The notes under the pieces were generated by a model. That model saw only the letters and a list, made by a program, of their open reading frames with translations, searched no databases and was not told the DNA's origin. From Oscillospiraceae bacterium (GTDB taxonomy: Bacteria > Bacillota > Clostridia > Oscillospirales > Oscillospiraceae), in contig SVKQ01000006.1 of assembly GCA_015068325.1 (NCBI GenBank), positions 1-35,654 of the forward strand: a stretch of 35,654 nucleotides of DNA, written 5' to 3'. Positions within the stretch are counted from its first letter, which is position 1; the number at the start of each line of letters is the position of its first letter. The translations under genes and the position numbers were made by a program. Below are positions 22,793 to 31,931 of this stretch, piece after piece.

Positions 22793-23182
22793 ATGACGGA
22801 TCAGGAACTGCGAAAACTGAAGCGGTCGGAGCTGCTGACCATCATGCTCCACCAGGGCAAGACGGTGGCCGCGCTGCAGGAGCAGCTGGCCGAGGCCGAG
22901 AAGAAGCAGGCGGAGACGGCGGCCGAGCTGGAGACGCTCACCGCCACCTACGAGCGGCTGCGCAAAAAACTGGATGAGAAGGACGCGACGATCCGCCAGC
23001 TGCGCCGGACGGCCCAGGGCCCCGGCGGCGCGGCGGCGGGGCTGGAGAGCGATCTGACGTCCATCTCCGCCTCGGCCGACAAGCTCAGCCGCGTGGCGGA
23101 AACAGCCCGCCGCGCCGTGGAGCTGCACATCGCGGCGCTGTCCCGCCTGGCGGACCAGATGCCGCAGAGCGATAAAGGGTGA
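22793..23182 (+). CDS. Coiled-coil protein of the surface-fibre operon
   Basis: This 129-aa cytoplasmic protein begins MTDQELRKLKRSELLTIMLHQGK, which resembles small coiled-coil proteins often encoded beside signal peptidase and pilin genes in Clostridia. Residues about 25-75 form a strong heptad coiled coil (EEQLAEAEKKQAETAAELETLTATYERLRKKLDEKD-like). A Gly/Ala linker and a second amphipathic helix follow. No catalytic motif is seen. It ends 3 bp before the signal peptidase start, so the two are coupled. It might organise or regulate the secretion step, which is inference only. Confidence 0.75.
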   Translation: MTDQELRKLKRSELLTIMLHQGKTVAALQEQLAEAEKKQAETAAELETLTATYERLRKKLDEKDATIRQLRRTAQGPGGAAAGLESDLTSISASADKLSRVAETARRAVELHIAALSRLADQMPQSDKG

Positions 23183-23185
23183 CCC

Positions 23186-23881
23186 ATGGATCAGGAAAAC
23201 AAATTCACGCAGGAAAACCCCATACCGGTCGATGTGCCGTCTCCGGCGCCGCCGGAGACGCCGGATACTGCGCCGGCGGAGACGATACCGGCCCCACCGG
23301 CCCCGCCGGACGGGGAGGGCTCCCTCTCCCTGGAGCAGCTGGAGGCGGAGCTCAAGCGCGAGAAGAAGAAAAAGAACTTCGCCTCGGCCATCCGCAACAC
23401 GATCTTCACGCTGATCACCGTGGCGGCCATCGCGGTGCTGGTGGCGGTACTGCTGCTGCCGGTGCTGCAGATCTACGGCTCGTCCATGACGCCCACGCTG
23501 GAGGAGGGCAACATCGTGGTGTCCGTCCGGGGCAGCGAGTTCAAAACGGGCGAGGTCGTGGCATTCTACTATAATAATAATATACTGGTAAAGCGCGTCA
23601 TTGCCCACGCGGGCGACTGGGTGGACATTGACGACAGCGGCACGGTCTACGTGAACAGCGTGGCCCTTGACGAGCCGTATATCACCGACAAGGCATTCGG
23701 CGAGTGCAACATCGAGCTGCCCTATCAGGTGCCGGAGTCGCGGATTTTCGTCATGGGCGACCACCGGGACGTGTCCATCGACTCCCGCAACACGGCCGTG
23801 GGCTGTGTGGCAGACGAGCAGATCGTCGGCAAAATCATCTTTCGCGTCTGGCCTCTGGCCGACTTTGGCATTGTAAAGTAA
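23186..23881 (+). CDS. Signal peptidase I (S26, serine-lysine type)
   Basis: This 231-aa protein has a long cytoplasmic N-terminus rich in Pro and Ala (about residues 11-42), a basic stretch (KREKKKKN), one membrane helix (about 72-96), then an outer catalytic domain. The nucleophile is S100 in GSSMTPTL and the general base is K136 in ILVKRVIA. FVMGDHRDVSIDSRN is the conserved GDN/SRD-like box. The Ser-Lys dyad is the bacterial (P) type and not the Ser-His ER/SipW type, although SipW-style substrates follow in the same locus. It probably processes the surface proteins of this operon. Confidence 0.9.
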   Translation: MDQENKFTQENPIPVDVPSPAPPETPDTAPAETIPAPPAPPDGEGSLSLEQLEAELKREKKKKNFASAIRNTIFTLITVAAIAVLVAVLLLPVLQIYGSSMTPTLEEGNIVVSVRGSEFKTGEVVAFYYNNNILVKRVIAHAGDWVDIDDSGTVYVNSVALDEPYITDKAFGECNIELPYQVPESRIFVMGDHRDVSIDSRNTAVGCVADEQIVGKIIFRVWPLADFGIVK

Positions 23882-23931
23882 GTAACCGGAAATTGCTTTG
23901 AGGAAAAGCAACTGTCCAGGAGGGATTTGAA

Positions 23932-26900
23932 GTGGGAAAGCGAATGAAGAAGAGCAGCAAGTGGTACACCAGGGCGGCATGGCGTAATACCATCATTACG
24001 CTGGCGGCCGTTGTGGTGTTTGCCACGACATATGCGTTGATCCTGCCGGCGGCAACGCTGGACGGTGACACCGCCGAGGAGGACCCCGCGGTCCATCTGG
24101 AGGGGGAGTACACCGCTGCGGAGCTGACGGGGGAGCGGGAGACCGCGCCCGGCGACGTCGCCGTGACGGACGCTGAGACGGACGCCGCGGAGACCCCCGC
24201 CGAGGGCGAGGAGCCTGCGGATGCCGAGACCCCCGCCGAGGGCGAGGAGCCTGCGGATGCCGAGACCCCCGCTGAAGGCGAGGAGCCTGCGGATGCCGAG
24301 ACCCCCGCCGAGGGCGAGGAGCCTGCGGACGCCGAGACCCCCGCCGAGGGCGAGACTCCCGCGCCGGAGACCCCCGTCGAGCCCACCGCCCCCGTGGTCG
24401 TGAGCGAGCCGGTGGAGGAGGTCCCCGCCCGCGAGTTCATCGGCCCCGTCGCCATGCCCGCCTGCAGCTTCTCTGAGACGCTGGACGGCCTGGTGGTCGA
24501 GGTGGAGGCCCCCAAGGGCGCCTTCCCCCAGGGCACCACCATGCAGGTCACCTGGGTGGACGTGGACGACGACATGCTGGCCTCCATCGAGAGCAGCGTG
24601 GACGGCCAGGTGGCTCAGACCAAGGCAGTGGACATCACCTTCCGTGATGCCGACGGCGCCGAGGTCCAGCCGCTGGTGGAGATCCGCGTCTCCATGCGCG
24701 ATGCGCTGGTGGCCGAGGCCCGCGACCTGGAGGTCGTCCATGTGGACGCCGACGGCAACGCCGAGGTCGTCTCCCAGGCCGAGGACGACAGCGCCGACGA
24801 CGAGGTCATCTTCGACGCCAACCACTTCTCCGTCTATGTCCTGGTGGAGAAGGTCATCACCGAAGTGGTCATCACCGACTCCGGCGAGGTCTACACCGTC
24901 AACGTGACCTACGGTCCCGAGGCCGGGATCCCCGAGGGCTCCGGCCTGCAGATCACCGAATACGACGCGTCCAGCGCCGAGTACAAGGCCGCCATGGACG
25001 CCGTCGTCGCCGCCAAGCTGGCGGAGGATCCGGAGTTCGATCCCGCCACCCTGGGCATGTCCGCCCTGGACATCTCCATCATCGCCCCCGACGGCACCCC
25101 TGTGGAGCCCTCCGCCCCCGTCAAGGTGGAGATCGCCGGCAGCGCCCTCCCCGCGGATGCCGACGCCCAGGCCCTGCAGAGCACCATGGAGCTGCAGCAC
25201 ATCCGCAAGCTGGATGACGGCAAGCTCCAGGCCGAGAGCGTGGCCAACACCTATACCAATTACGGCGAGTTCGGCGGCAACATCACCGTTGCCGAGGATT
25301 CCCTCACCGCCACCTTCGATGTGGACGGCTTCTCCACCTTCTCCTTCACCTGGACCAGCTATGGCGTGCGCAGCAACATCATCGTCCACTATGTGGACGT
25401 CAACGGCAACGAGATCCAGGGCCCCCACACCGGCGACGTGGCCCAGACCGCCCAGAACAACAGCAGCACCTGGACCGTCACCTTTGCCAGCTCCAACTAC
25501 GAGGGCGGCATCACCAACTACACCTTCAAGGAGGCCCGCCTGGGCGACGTGACCGGTCCCAAGGTCACCGGCGCCCGCTTCGAGCGGAAGTGGATGCCCG
25601 ATTACACTACGGAGAACCACGAGGTCGACGGCCACTACGTCCACAATGTGGTCCTGCTGAACGGCACCACCACGGTGCAGGAGTTCACCGGCCCCGCCAA
25701 CGTGGAGGTCTACTTCGTCTACGAGCTCACGGAGGTCCCCCCCGGAGGGCAGACCCCCGGCCTGAACGCCCCCGACACCGACAAGACCCTGGTGCGGCAG
25801 GACGACGGCACCTATGACATCACCCTCAGCATCTCCGGCAGCGCCAAGGTGGATCCCGACAAGAAGAAGGCCAACGTGCTGGTTATCTACGACACCTCCG
25901 GCAGTATGGAGACCACGGAGACCACCACCGACTACGTGGAGGACCCCGACGGCGACTACGTCCTGGTGGACGGCGAGTATGTGCGCCTCACCCAGCGGAA
26001 CGGCTGGTACATGAACGGCCAGCCCTACTACGGCTACCGCTACAAGCAGTCCACCTCCAACAGCCCCACCACACAGTACGGCATCCGCAACGGCAATGTC
26101 ATCGATGTCTATTACAACGACGGCAACTGGTACAGGACCCGCACCCAGCGCGGCAACTGGATAACCGGCTACTACTACACCTACAGCAACCCCTACAACG
26201 GCACCCGCTATGTCCGCGTCAACAACGGTGACAGCGACACCTCCTACAACCTGGGCTGGAACCAGGCCACCGGTCAGATGGTGGAGCTGACCTACGAGGA
26301 GGGCCTTTACTACACCGTGGGCGGCACCTCCTACAAGTATGACGGCGAGACCCGGTACAGGGAGGTCACCACCACCAAGTCCCGCCATGAGATCGCCAAG
26401 GCGGCCGTCACCAGCCTGGCCAACAAGCTGCTGGGCATGAACGGCGCCAACGGGAACGACAACGACATGGTGGAGATGGCCCTCATCGAGTTCGACTCCC
26501 TGGTTCACCGTATCAACGGCGCCAACGTGTCCACCCCCGGCGCCAAGACCAGCAGCAAGGACACCTTCCTCAAGTGGGTCAATGGCGACGACAACACCGC
26601 CGGCATCACCATTCCCGGTACCGACAACAACCGCCGCGGCACCAACTGGGAGGACGCCCTGGATTACGCCAACCGCTACAGCTGGGGCGACACCGATCCC
26701 GTCTACATCGTCTTCGTCTCCGACGGACAGCCCACCTTCCGCATCAGCAAGAACGGCCATCAGGACGGCCGCGGGAACAACAACAACTCCGTCAACACCT
26801 CGGGCGGCGGCCGCACGGTGGCCATCTGGGGCTCGGGCTACCACGACGACAACGAGTACAACATCGACGCGGCGGTGATGGTGGCCAAGTCCATCCTGGC

Positions 26901-29292
26901 CAGCAACAAGGACCTCTACACCGTGGGCGCCTTCGTGGATCCCGAGCACAGCAAGATGCCCAACCTGGGCGGCGCCGACTACGACGCCAGCAACTCCGAG
27001 AACCTGAACAGCGCCTTCAACGACATCGTCTACAGCATCACCAACGCCCTGAACATCGCCAACGTCCAGATCACCGACGGTATCACCGCCCTGACGGCCA
27101 GCGCCCTGGTGGCCGGCGACATCGATCCCAGCACCTTCCGCTACACCAAGGGCGGCGAGCCCTGGTCCCCGGTGGCGGACGGCGCCAACGGCGCCGAGCT
27201 GGTGGTGGATGACGAGACCGGCGCCCAGAGCATCCAGTGGAACATGGGCGAGAACTACGTGCTGGAGCCCAATGTCACCTACACCGTCACCTTCACCGTC
27301 TGGCCCAAGCAGGAGGCCTACGACACCCTGGCCAACCTGAACAACGGCCTGATCTTCTACGACTACGCCGACTATCTGGCCCGCAGCACCGACAATCCCA
27401 AGAAGACCGAGGCGGAAGCCAGGGCGGCCGACCTGCTCCTGAGCGACACCCTGAAGGCGCAGATCATCAAGAGCGGCAACACCTACACCGTCAAGACCAA
27501 CACCGAGGCCGGCGTCACCTATCAGGAGGTCACCTACAAGAACGGCGAGGAGACCGGACGCTCCGAGGAGAAGGAAGTGCCCATCGAGAACCCGACCAAC
27601 GGCATGGGCCTGTCCGAGTCCACCATCCAGGTCCAGAAGGTCTGGAACGACTCCCTGGATCCCACCCAGCTCCTGAAGATGCTGGAGAGCGACCCCAATT
27701 ACAAGGTCCGCCTGTGGATCACGCTGGACTCCGGCGACTATGTGGAGGTCACCATCGCCCCGCAGATCACCTATGACGCCAACGGCAAGGTCACCGGCGC
27801 CACCTGGCCCATCGCCACGGCCTACATCGCCCCCGGCGTCATGCTGGATGTGGACAGCGCCGAGGCCAAGGGCATCGACGTGGAGGACACCGACAAGTAT
27901 CCCCACGTGACCTACAACGGCGTGGAGTACGTCGTGCTGGAGTCGGGCCACGACTACAGCATCGACGAGCAGGCCACCGATTACCACTTCGAGCTGTCCA
28001 CCGGCACCTACCACCCCATGGTGGTCAACGGCGAGACCTATAACGTCACCTTCATCTACAAGACCGATCCCGACACCGGCGAGATCCTGAGGGATGCGGA
28101 TGGCAACCCCATCGTCGACGGCATCGAGGCCATGGATACCGACAACAGCGGCACCCTGGTGGCCACCAACGAGCTGCGCGCCGGTCTGAACATGCGCAAG
28201 ATCGTCCTGGACGAGGCCGGCAACGAGATCTATCCCACCGAGGAGACCTTCTACTACCGCGCCGTGCTGAAGGGCGCCGACGGCAGGGAGATCCTCTTCT
28301 CCAACTACATGCTCACCCAGGAGCAGATCGACGCCATCGAGAACTATGAGGCCGCGCCGTACCTGGCCGACGACGGGACCACGGCGACGGTGGATGTCAA
28401 CCAGGATACCTACCCCATCTGGTACAACATCTACTACGGCGCCTATGACGACCTGGATACCGACGGCACCTACATCCCCGAGGGCCAGCAGTACTACAAC
28501 CGCAGCCCCGGTATGGTCATCCAGAACGGCGGCATCGTGGCGCTGAAGGCCGGCGAGGTCATCCGCTTCGCCAACATCCCGCTGGGCACCCACATCGAGC
28601 TGGTGGAGGTCAATATCCCCGACGGCTACGAGTTCGAGAAGTACGAGACCAAGGTGGGCAAGAACACCTCCACCTGGACCACCAGCGAGGACGTGGCCTC
28701 CGGCATCGTGGTGCCGGACGCCAAGGGCAACACCTCCTACTACTTCGTCACCACCAACGTGCAGAAGGGCATGGAGGTCGAGCTGATCAAGGTGGACACC
28801 GGCGACAGCTCCAAGACGCTGTCCGGCGCCGAGTTCGAGCTCTACAAGGTGATCCCCGCGGTGTTGGATGAGGACGGCGTCACCGTCATCACGCCGGAGA
28901 GCCGCCAGAAGATCGGCACCACCTGGACCACCGACAGCGAGGGCAAGCTCGCCTTCGGCACGCTGGAGATCGGCACCTACAAGCTGGTGGAGACCAAGGC
29001 CCCGGCCGGCTACAACCTGTCCGACAGCGAGATCACCATCTACGTGACTGCGGACGGCGTGACCTATGACCAGCCCGACAACGCGGCCTCCAACACCAAG
29101 CTGACGCCCACTGTGCGGGACGGCGTGAAGGTCTATACCATCACCGTCACCAACTCCAAGGGCGCGGTCCTGCCCCACACCGGCGGCGCCGGTACCTTCC
29201 TCTATACATTGTGCGGCCTGATGCTCATGGCGTCCGCCGCTGCAGTGTACGGCTTCAGAATGAGGCGTAGAGAAAGGGGGACCGCTCGTTGA
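23932..29292 (+). CDS. Giant VWA-domain tip pilin / adhesin with LPHTG sorting signal
   Basis: This 1786-aa surface protein starts at a GTG 8 bases after AGGAGG. Its signal segment is WRNTIITLAAVVVFATTYALILPAATL (about residues 17-43). Next come ETPAEGEEPADA repeats (about 87-141), beta-rich regions, a MucBP-like segment (NIIVHYVDVNGNEI), and a von Willebrand A domain. The MIDAS residues are DTSGSM (654-659) and FVSDG (D931), separated by a Tyr-rich insertion. Cna_B/SpaA-like domains follow (VQKVWND...; VELIKVD with K1620; LVETKAPAGY with E1687). It ends with LPHTG (1747-1751), a hydrophobic span and a basic tail. VWA plus Cna_B domains are typical of pilus-tip adhesins. The receptor is unknown. 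Confidence 0.9.
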   Translation: MGKRMKKSSKWYTRAAWRNTIITLAAVVVFATTYALILPAATLDGDTAEEDPAVHLEGEYTAAELTGERETAPGDVAVTDAETDAAETPAEGEEPADAETPAEGEEPADAETPAEGEEPADAETPAEGEEPADAETPAEGETPAPETPVEPTAPVVVSEPVEEVPAREFIGPVAMPACSFSETLDGLVVEVEAPKGAFPQGTTMQVTWVDVDDDMLASIESSVDGQVAQTKAVDITFRDADGAEVQPLVEIRVSMRDALVAEARDLEVVHVDADGNAEVVSQAEDDSADDEVIFDANHFSVYVLVEKVITEVVITDSGEVYTVNVTYGPEAGIPEGSGLQITEYDASSAEYKAAMDAVVAAKLAEDPEFDPATLGMSALDISIIAPDGTPVEPSAPVKVEIAGSALPADADAQALQSTMELQHIRKLDDGKLQAESVANTYTNYGEFGGNITVAEDSLTATFDVDGFSTFSFTWTSYGVRSNIIVHYVDVNGNEIQGPHTGDVAQTAQNNSSTWTVTFASSNYEGGITNYTFKEARLGDVTGPKVTGARFERKWMPDYTTENHEVDGHYVHNVVLLNGTTTVQEFTGPANVEVYFVYELTEVPPGGQTPGLNAPDTDKTLVRQDDGTYDITLSISGSAKVDPDKKKANVLVIYDTSGSMETTETTTDYVEDPDGDYVLVDGEYVRLTQRNGWYMNGQPYYGYRYKQSTSNSPTTQYGIRNGNVIDVYYNDGNWYRTRTQRGNWITGYYYTYSNPYNGTRYVRVNNGDSDTSYNLGWNQATGQMVELTYEEGLYYTVGGTSYKYDGETRYREVTTTKSRHEIAKAAVTSLANKLLGMNGANGNDNDMVEMALIEFDSLVHRINGANVSTPGAKTSSKDTFLKWVNGDDNTAGITIPGTDNNRRGTNWEDALDYANRYSWGDTDPVYIVFVSDGQPTFRISKNGHQDGRGNNNNSVNTSGGGRTVAIWGSGYHDDNEYNIDAAVMVAKSILASNKDLYTVGAFVDPEHSKMPNLGGADYDASNSENLNSAFNDIVYSITNALNIANVQITDGITALTASALVAGDIDPSTFRYTKGGEPWSPVADGANGAELVVDDETGAQSIQWNMGENYVLEPNVTYTVTFTVWPKQEAYDTLANLNNGLIFYDYADYLARSTDNPKKTEAEARAADLLLSDTLKAQIIKSGNTYTVKTNTEAGVTYQEVTYKNGEETGRSEEKEVPIENPTNGMGLSESTIQVQKVWNDSLDPTQLLKMLESDPNYKVRLWITLDSGDYVEVTIAPQITYDANGKVTGATWPIATAYIAPGVMLDVDSAEAKGIDVEDTDKYPHVTYNGVEYVVLESGHDYSIDEQATDYHFELSTGTYHPMVVNGETYNVTFIYKTDPDTGEILRDADGNPIVDGIEAMDTDNSGTLVATNELRAGLNMRKIVLDEAGNEIYPTEETFYYRAVLKGADGREILFSNYMLTQEQIDAIENYEAAPYLADDGTTATVDVNQDTYPIWYNIYYGAYDDLDTDGTYIPEGQQYYNRSPGMVIQNGGIVALKAGEVIRFANIPLGTHIELVEVNIPDGYEFEKYETKVGKNTSTWTTSEDVASGIVVPDAKGNTSYYFVTTNVQKGMEVELIKVDTGDSSKTLSGAEFELYKVIPAVLDEDGVTVITPESRQKIGTTWTTDSEGKLAFGTLEIGTYKLVETKAPAGYNLSDSEITIYVTADGVTYDQPDNAASNTKLTPTVRDGVKVYTITVTNSKGAVLPHTGGAGTFLYTLCGLMLMASAAAVYGFRMRRRERGTAR
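24190..24354 (+). repeat. 36-bp tandem repeats in the tip-adhesin gene (about 4.6 copies)
   Basis: Units start at 24190, 24226, 24262, 24298 and 24334 (the last partial) and encode ETPAEGEEPADA. Copies differ by only a few bases, mostly synonymous. The repeat is a multiple of three, so changes in copy number would alter stalk length without loss of frame. Confidence 0.9.
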
Positions 29293-29389
29293 TGCCCCCG
29301 CTCTCGACGAAAATCTGATACGCCGAGTCTGAAACCGCAATAGATTTGTTTTTCCCAAAAAATTTATTTTATGAAAGGAAAAAGAAGCA

Positions 29390-30847
29390 ATGAAGAGCAC
29401 CAAGAAGATCCTGGCGGTCCTGCTGGCCCTGGTCATGACCATGGCTCTGACCGTCACCGCTTTCGCTACCACCACCAACCCCACGGAGGACACCACCCCC
29501 GTCGGCGAGGCCACCACCGGCAACGGCAAGATCACCATCACCGTGAATCCTCCCGCTGACAACCCCGATCAGAACGCCACCAACGAGACCTACACCGCCT
29601 ACATGATCTTCCGCGTGGAGAAGGGCGCTGTTCCCGCTGAGGGCGACCAGCCCATCACCTACTACCTGATCAACCCCACCACCGATCCCGCCGCTGACAA
29701 CGACAAGGCCCTGATCGCTGCTGTGAAGGATGTCGCGGACGAGGATGGCAACAAGTACTTCACCGCTACTCCCTCTGCTGACGGCACCCGCACCACCTTC
29801 GCTCTGGTGAACGAGAACACCGATCCCATCAAGCTGGCTGACGCTCTGCTGGCCGCCCTCAAGGCCGCCAACATCGCCGGCACGGCCCTGCAGGTCGGCG
29901 ACAACACCGTGGACGCCGGTTACTACCTGATCACCTCCACCCTCGGCACCAACCTGATCCTGGCCACCGCCGACTTCACCGTGGAGGAGAAGAACCTGTA
30001 TCCCAGCGTCACCAAGTCCGTTGACAAGGCTGCCGCCCAGATCGGCGACACCCTGACCTACACCCTGACCGTCACCATCCCCAAGAGCGCCAAGGGCGAG
30101 ATCGTCCTGACCGACACCATGGCCGCCGGCATCACCTATGCCGCCGCCACCGCCGTGGAGGGCGTGACCTTCGCCGCCAACGGCCAGACCCTGACCGTCA
30201 CCCTGTCCGAGGACTATGTGGAAGCCAACAAGGGCACCACCGTCACCTTCACCTACACCGCTACCCTGAACACCTCCGCTGTCATCGGCCAGAAGTCCGG
30301 TGAGGTCATCAGCGGCGTCGTCACCGGCTATGCCACCGACGGCAACTTCAACACCGTGTACCTGACCTACTCCCAGTTCAAGACCCAGACCTACGGCGTC
30401 GATACCGACACCTATGAGGCCACTATCAAGAAGGTCGACAAGAAGACCAATGCGCCTCTGCCCGGCGCCAAGTTCACCGTGGCCCGCGCTGACGGCACTC
30501 CCGTCAAGTTCACTCTGACCAACGGCGTGTACGTGGTCGATCCCGCCGGCACCGTCACCGAGGTCGAGTCCGATGCCAACGGCCTGATCAAGATCCAGGG
30601 CCTGAACACCGAGACCTATGTCCTGACCGAGACCGATGCTCCCGACGGCTACAACCTGCTGGAGGGCACCAAGGACCTGGTCGTCACCGCTGGCACCAAC
30701 GCCATCGAGCTGACCGTTGAGAACGAGACCGGCACCGTGCTGCCCAGCACCGGCGGCATCGGCACCAAGCTGTTCTATGTGGTCGGCGCCATCCTGGTCA
30801 TCGGCGCCGGTGTGGTGCTGGTCGCCCGCAAGCGCGTGGAGGACTGA
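29390..30847 (+). CDS. Major pilin (SpaA/FimA-like) with LPSTG sorting signal
   Basis: This 485-aa protein has a signal peptide (KKILAVLLALVMTMALTVTAFA), an N-terminal pilin domain, the pilin-motif-like NLYPSVTK (K209 is the candidate lysine for inter-subunit linkage), an isopeptide domain (VTKSVDKAAAQIGDTLTYTLTV...), a C-terminal SpaA/Cna_B domain (ATIKKVDKKTNAPLPGAKFTV...) with E-box YVLTETDAPDGYNLL (E414), then LPSTG (451-455), a hydrophobic span and RKRVED. This is the layout of polymerised backbone pilins. It carries more GCT and other 'fast' codons than its neighbours, which fits high expression. A GC hairpin follows at 30896-30927. Confidence 0.9.
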   Translation: MKSTKKILAVLLALVMTMALTVTAFATTTNPTEDTTPVGEATTGNGKITITVNPPADNPDQNATNETYTAYMIFRVEKGAVPAEGDQPITYYLINPTTDPAADNDKALIAAVKDVADEDGNKYFTATPSADGTRTTFALVNENTDPIKLADALLAALKAANIAGTALQVGDNTVDAGYYLITSTLGTNLILATADFTVEEKNLYPSVTKSVDKAAAQIGDTLTYTLTVTIPKSAKGEIVLTDTMAAGITYAAATAVEGVTFAANGQTLTVTLSEDYVEANKGTTVTFTYTATLNTSAVIGQKSGEVISGVVTGYATDGNFNTVYLTYSQFKTQTYGVDTDTYEATIKKVDKKTNAPLPGAKFTVARADGTPVKFTLTNGVYVVDPAGTVTEVESDANGLIKIQGLNTETYVLTETDAPDGYNLLEGTKDLVVTAGTNAIELTVENETGTVLPSTGGIGTKLFYVVGAILVIGAGVVLVARKRVED

Positions 30848-30895
30848 TCCCCGCCGCTGAACGCGATCATCCCATAGATTAACGCTACTTACCCA

Positions 30896-30927
30896 CCCGC
30901 CGCGGGGGCGCAGACCCCCGCGGCGGG
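30896..30927 (+). promoter_or_regulatory. Intercistronic GC hairpin between major pilin and sortase
   Basis: A perfect 13-bp stem (30896-30908 with 30915-30927, 6-nt loop) has no T-run, and a second smaller GC hairpin follows at once. It is likely to protect the pilin mRNA or reduce read-through, so that sortase is made in smaller amounts. Confidence 0.65.
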
Positions 30928-30961
30928 GAGGGAGACCCCCTCCAACAGCAAGGAGAGACCT

Positions 30962-31888
30962 ATGAAGAAAAAGAAGAAGAGCAGGAAGAGCCGGATCATC
31001 AACCTCATACTGATCGCCGTCTTCCTCGTAGGTTTGTCCTTGCTGCTGTACCCCACCTTCAGCAACTGGTGGAACTCCTTCCACCAGACCCGCGCCATCA
31101 TGCACTACATGGAGACCGTCTCCCACATGGATACGGCGGAGTATGAGCGGATCATTACCAGTGCCCAATCCTACAACGACGATATGCGCACCATGCACTG
31201 GGACATGACCGACGAGGCTCTGGAGACGTACAATGGCGAGCTGGACGCCAACGGCGACGGCAACATGGGTTACATCACCATCCCCAAGATCAACGTGATG
31301 CTGCCCATCTTCCACGGCACGGACGAGAGCGTGCTGCAGAGCAGCATCGGCCACCTGGAGTGGTCCAGCCTGCCGGTAGGCGGCAAGACCAGCCACTGTG
31401 TGCTGTCCGGTCACCGGGGCCTGCCCTCGGCCCGGCTGTTCACCGACCTCGACAAGCTGGTGGTGGGCGACACCTTCACGTTGAGCATCCTCAACGAGAT
31501 CCTCACCTACGAGGTGGATCAGATTCGGGTGGTGGAGCCCACTGACCTGAGCACCGTGCAGCTGGTGCCGGGGCGCGATTACTGCACGCTGGTCACCTGC
31601 ACGCCCTACGGCATCAACAGCCACCGGCTCCTGGTGCGGGGACACCGCATCGCCAACGCCCAGGGCGAGGCCAAGGTGGTGGCCGACGCCATGCAGATCG
31701 AAACCGTCTATGTGGTGCCCTTTGTGGGCGTCCCGATCCTGACGCTGCTGTTGATCATGCTGCTGATCGTCACCGGCCGGGGCAAGCGCAAGGGCGCGGA
31801 GTACCGGGAGATCCTGGAGCTGGACCGCATCATGGACGACGTAGAGGACCCGACCCATGAGAACACGCGGAAACAGCAGGATATATAA
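30962..31888 (+). CDS. Class C sortase (pilin polymerase)
   Basis: This 308-aa membrane transpeptidase cleaves LPXTG-type signals between Thr and Gly and joins pilin subunits through a lysine. It has a basic N-terminus and membrane helix (about 12-30) and a catalytic domain with GYITIPKINVMLPIFHGT, LSGHRG (H151), TLVTCTPYGINSHRLLVRGHR (C213, R222). A second membrane helix near the C-terminus (about 250-275) marks class C. The lid region ahead of GYITIPK lacks an obvious DPW/DPF motif. Position directly after the major pilin supports its role as that pilin's polymerase. The ATG follows AAGGAGA. Confidence 0.93.
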   Translation: MKKKKKSRKSRIINLILIAVFLVGLSLLLYPTFSNWWNSFHQTRAIMHYMETVSHMDTAEYERIITSAQSYNDDMRTMHWDMTDEALETYNGELDANGDGNMGYITIPKINVMLPIFHGTDESVLQSSIGHLEWSSLPVGGKTSHCVLSGHRGLPSARLFTDLDKLVVGDTFTLSILNEILTYEVDQIRVVEPTDLSTVQLVPGRDYCTLVTCTPYGINSHRLLVRGHRIANAQGEAKVVADAMQIETVYVVPFVGVPILTLLLIMLLIVTGRGKRKGAEYREILELDRIMDDVEDPTHENTRKQQDI

Positions 31889-31931
31889 AGAAGTAAGAAA
31901 CAGGAAACTTTTCGATAGAGGATGGGTTGCC

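Noticed and set aside
23569-23588. Promoter-like AT-rich stretch inside the signal peptidase gene (around the YYNNN codons)
   Set aside because: It resembles TATAAT repeats, but there is no matching -35 at a normal distance and it encodes conserved-looking protein sequence. It is not strong enough to call.
23725-29562. Very long open frame on the minus strand opposite the tip adhesin (about 1945 codons)
   Set aside because: It is an antisense shadow created by GC-ending codon bias. The predicted protein is a low-complexity Gly/Val/His/Leu-rich string with no domain, while the plus strand has clear VWA, Cna_B and LPXTG features and a ribosome site.
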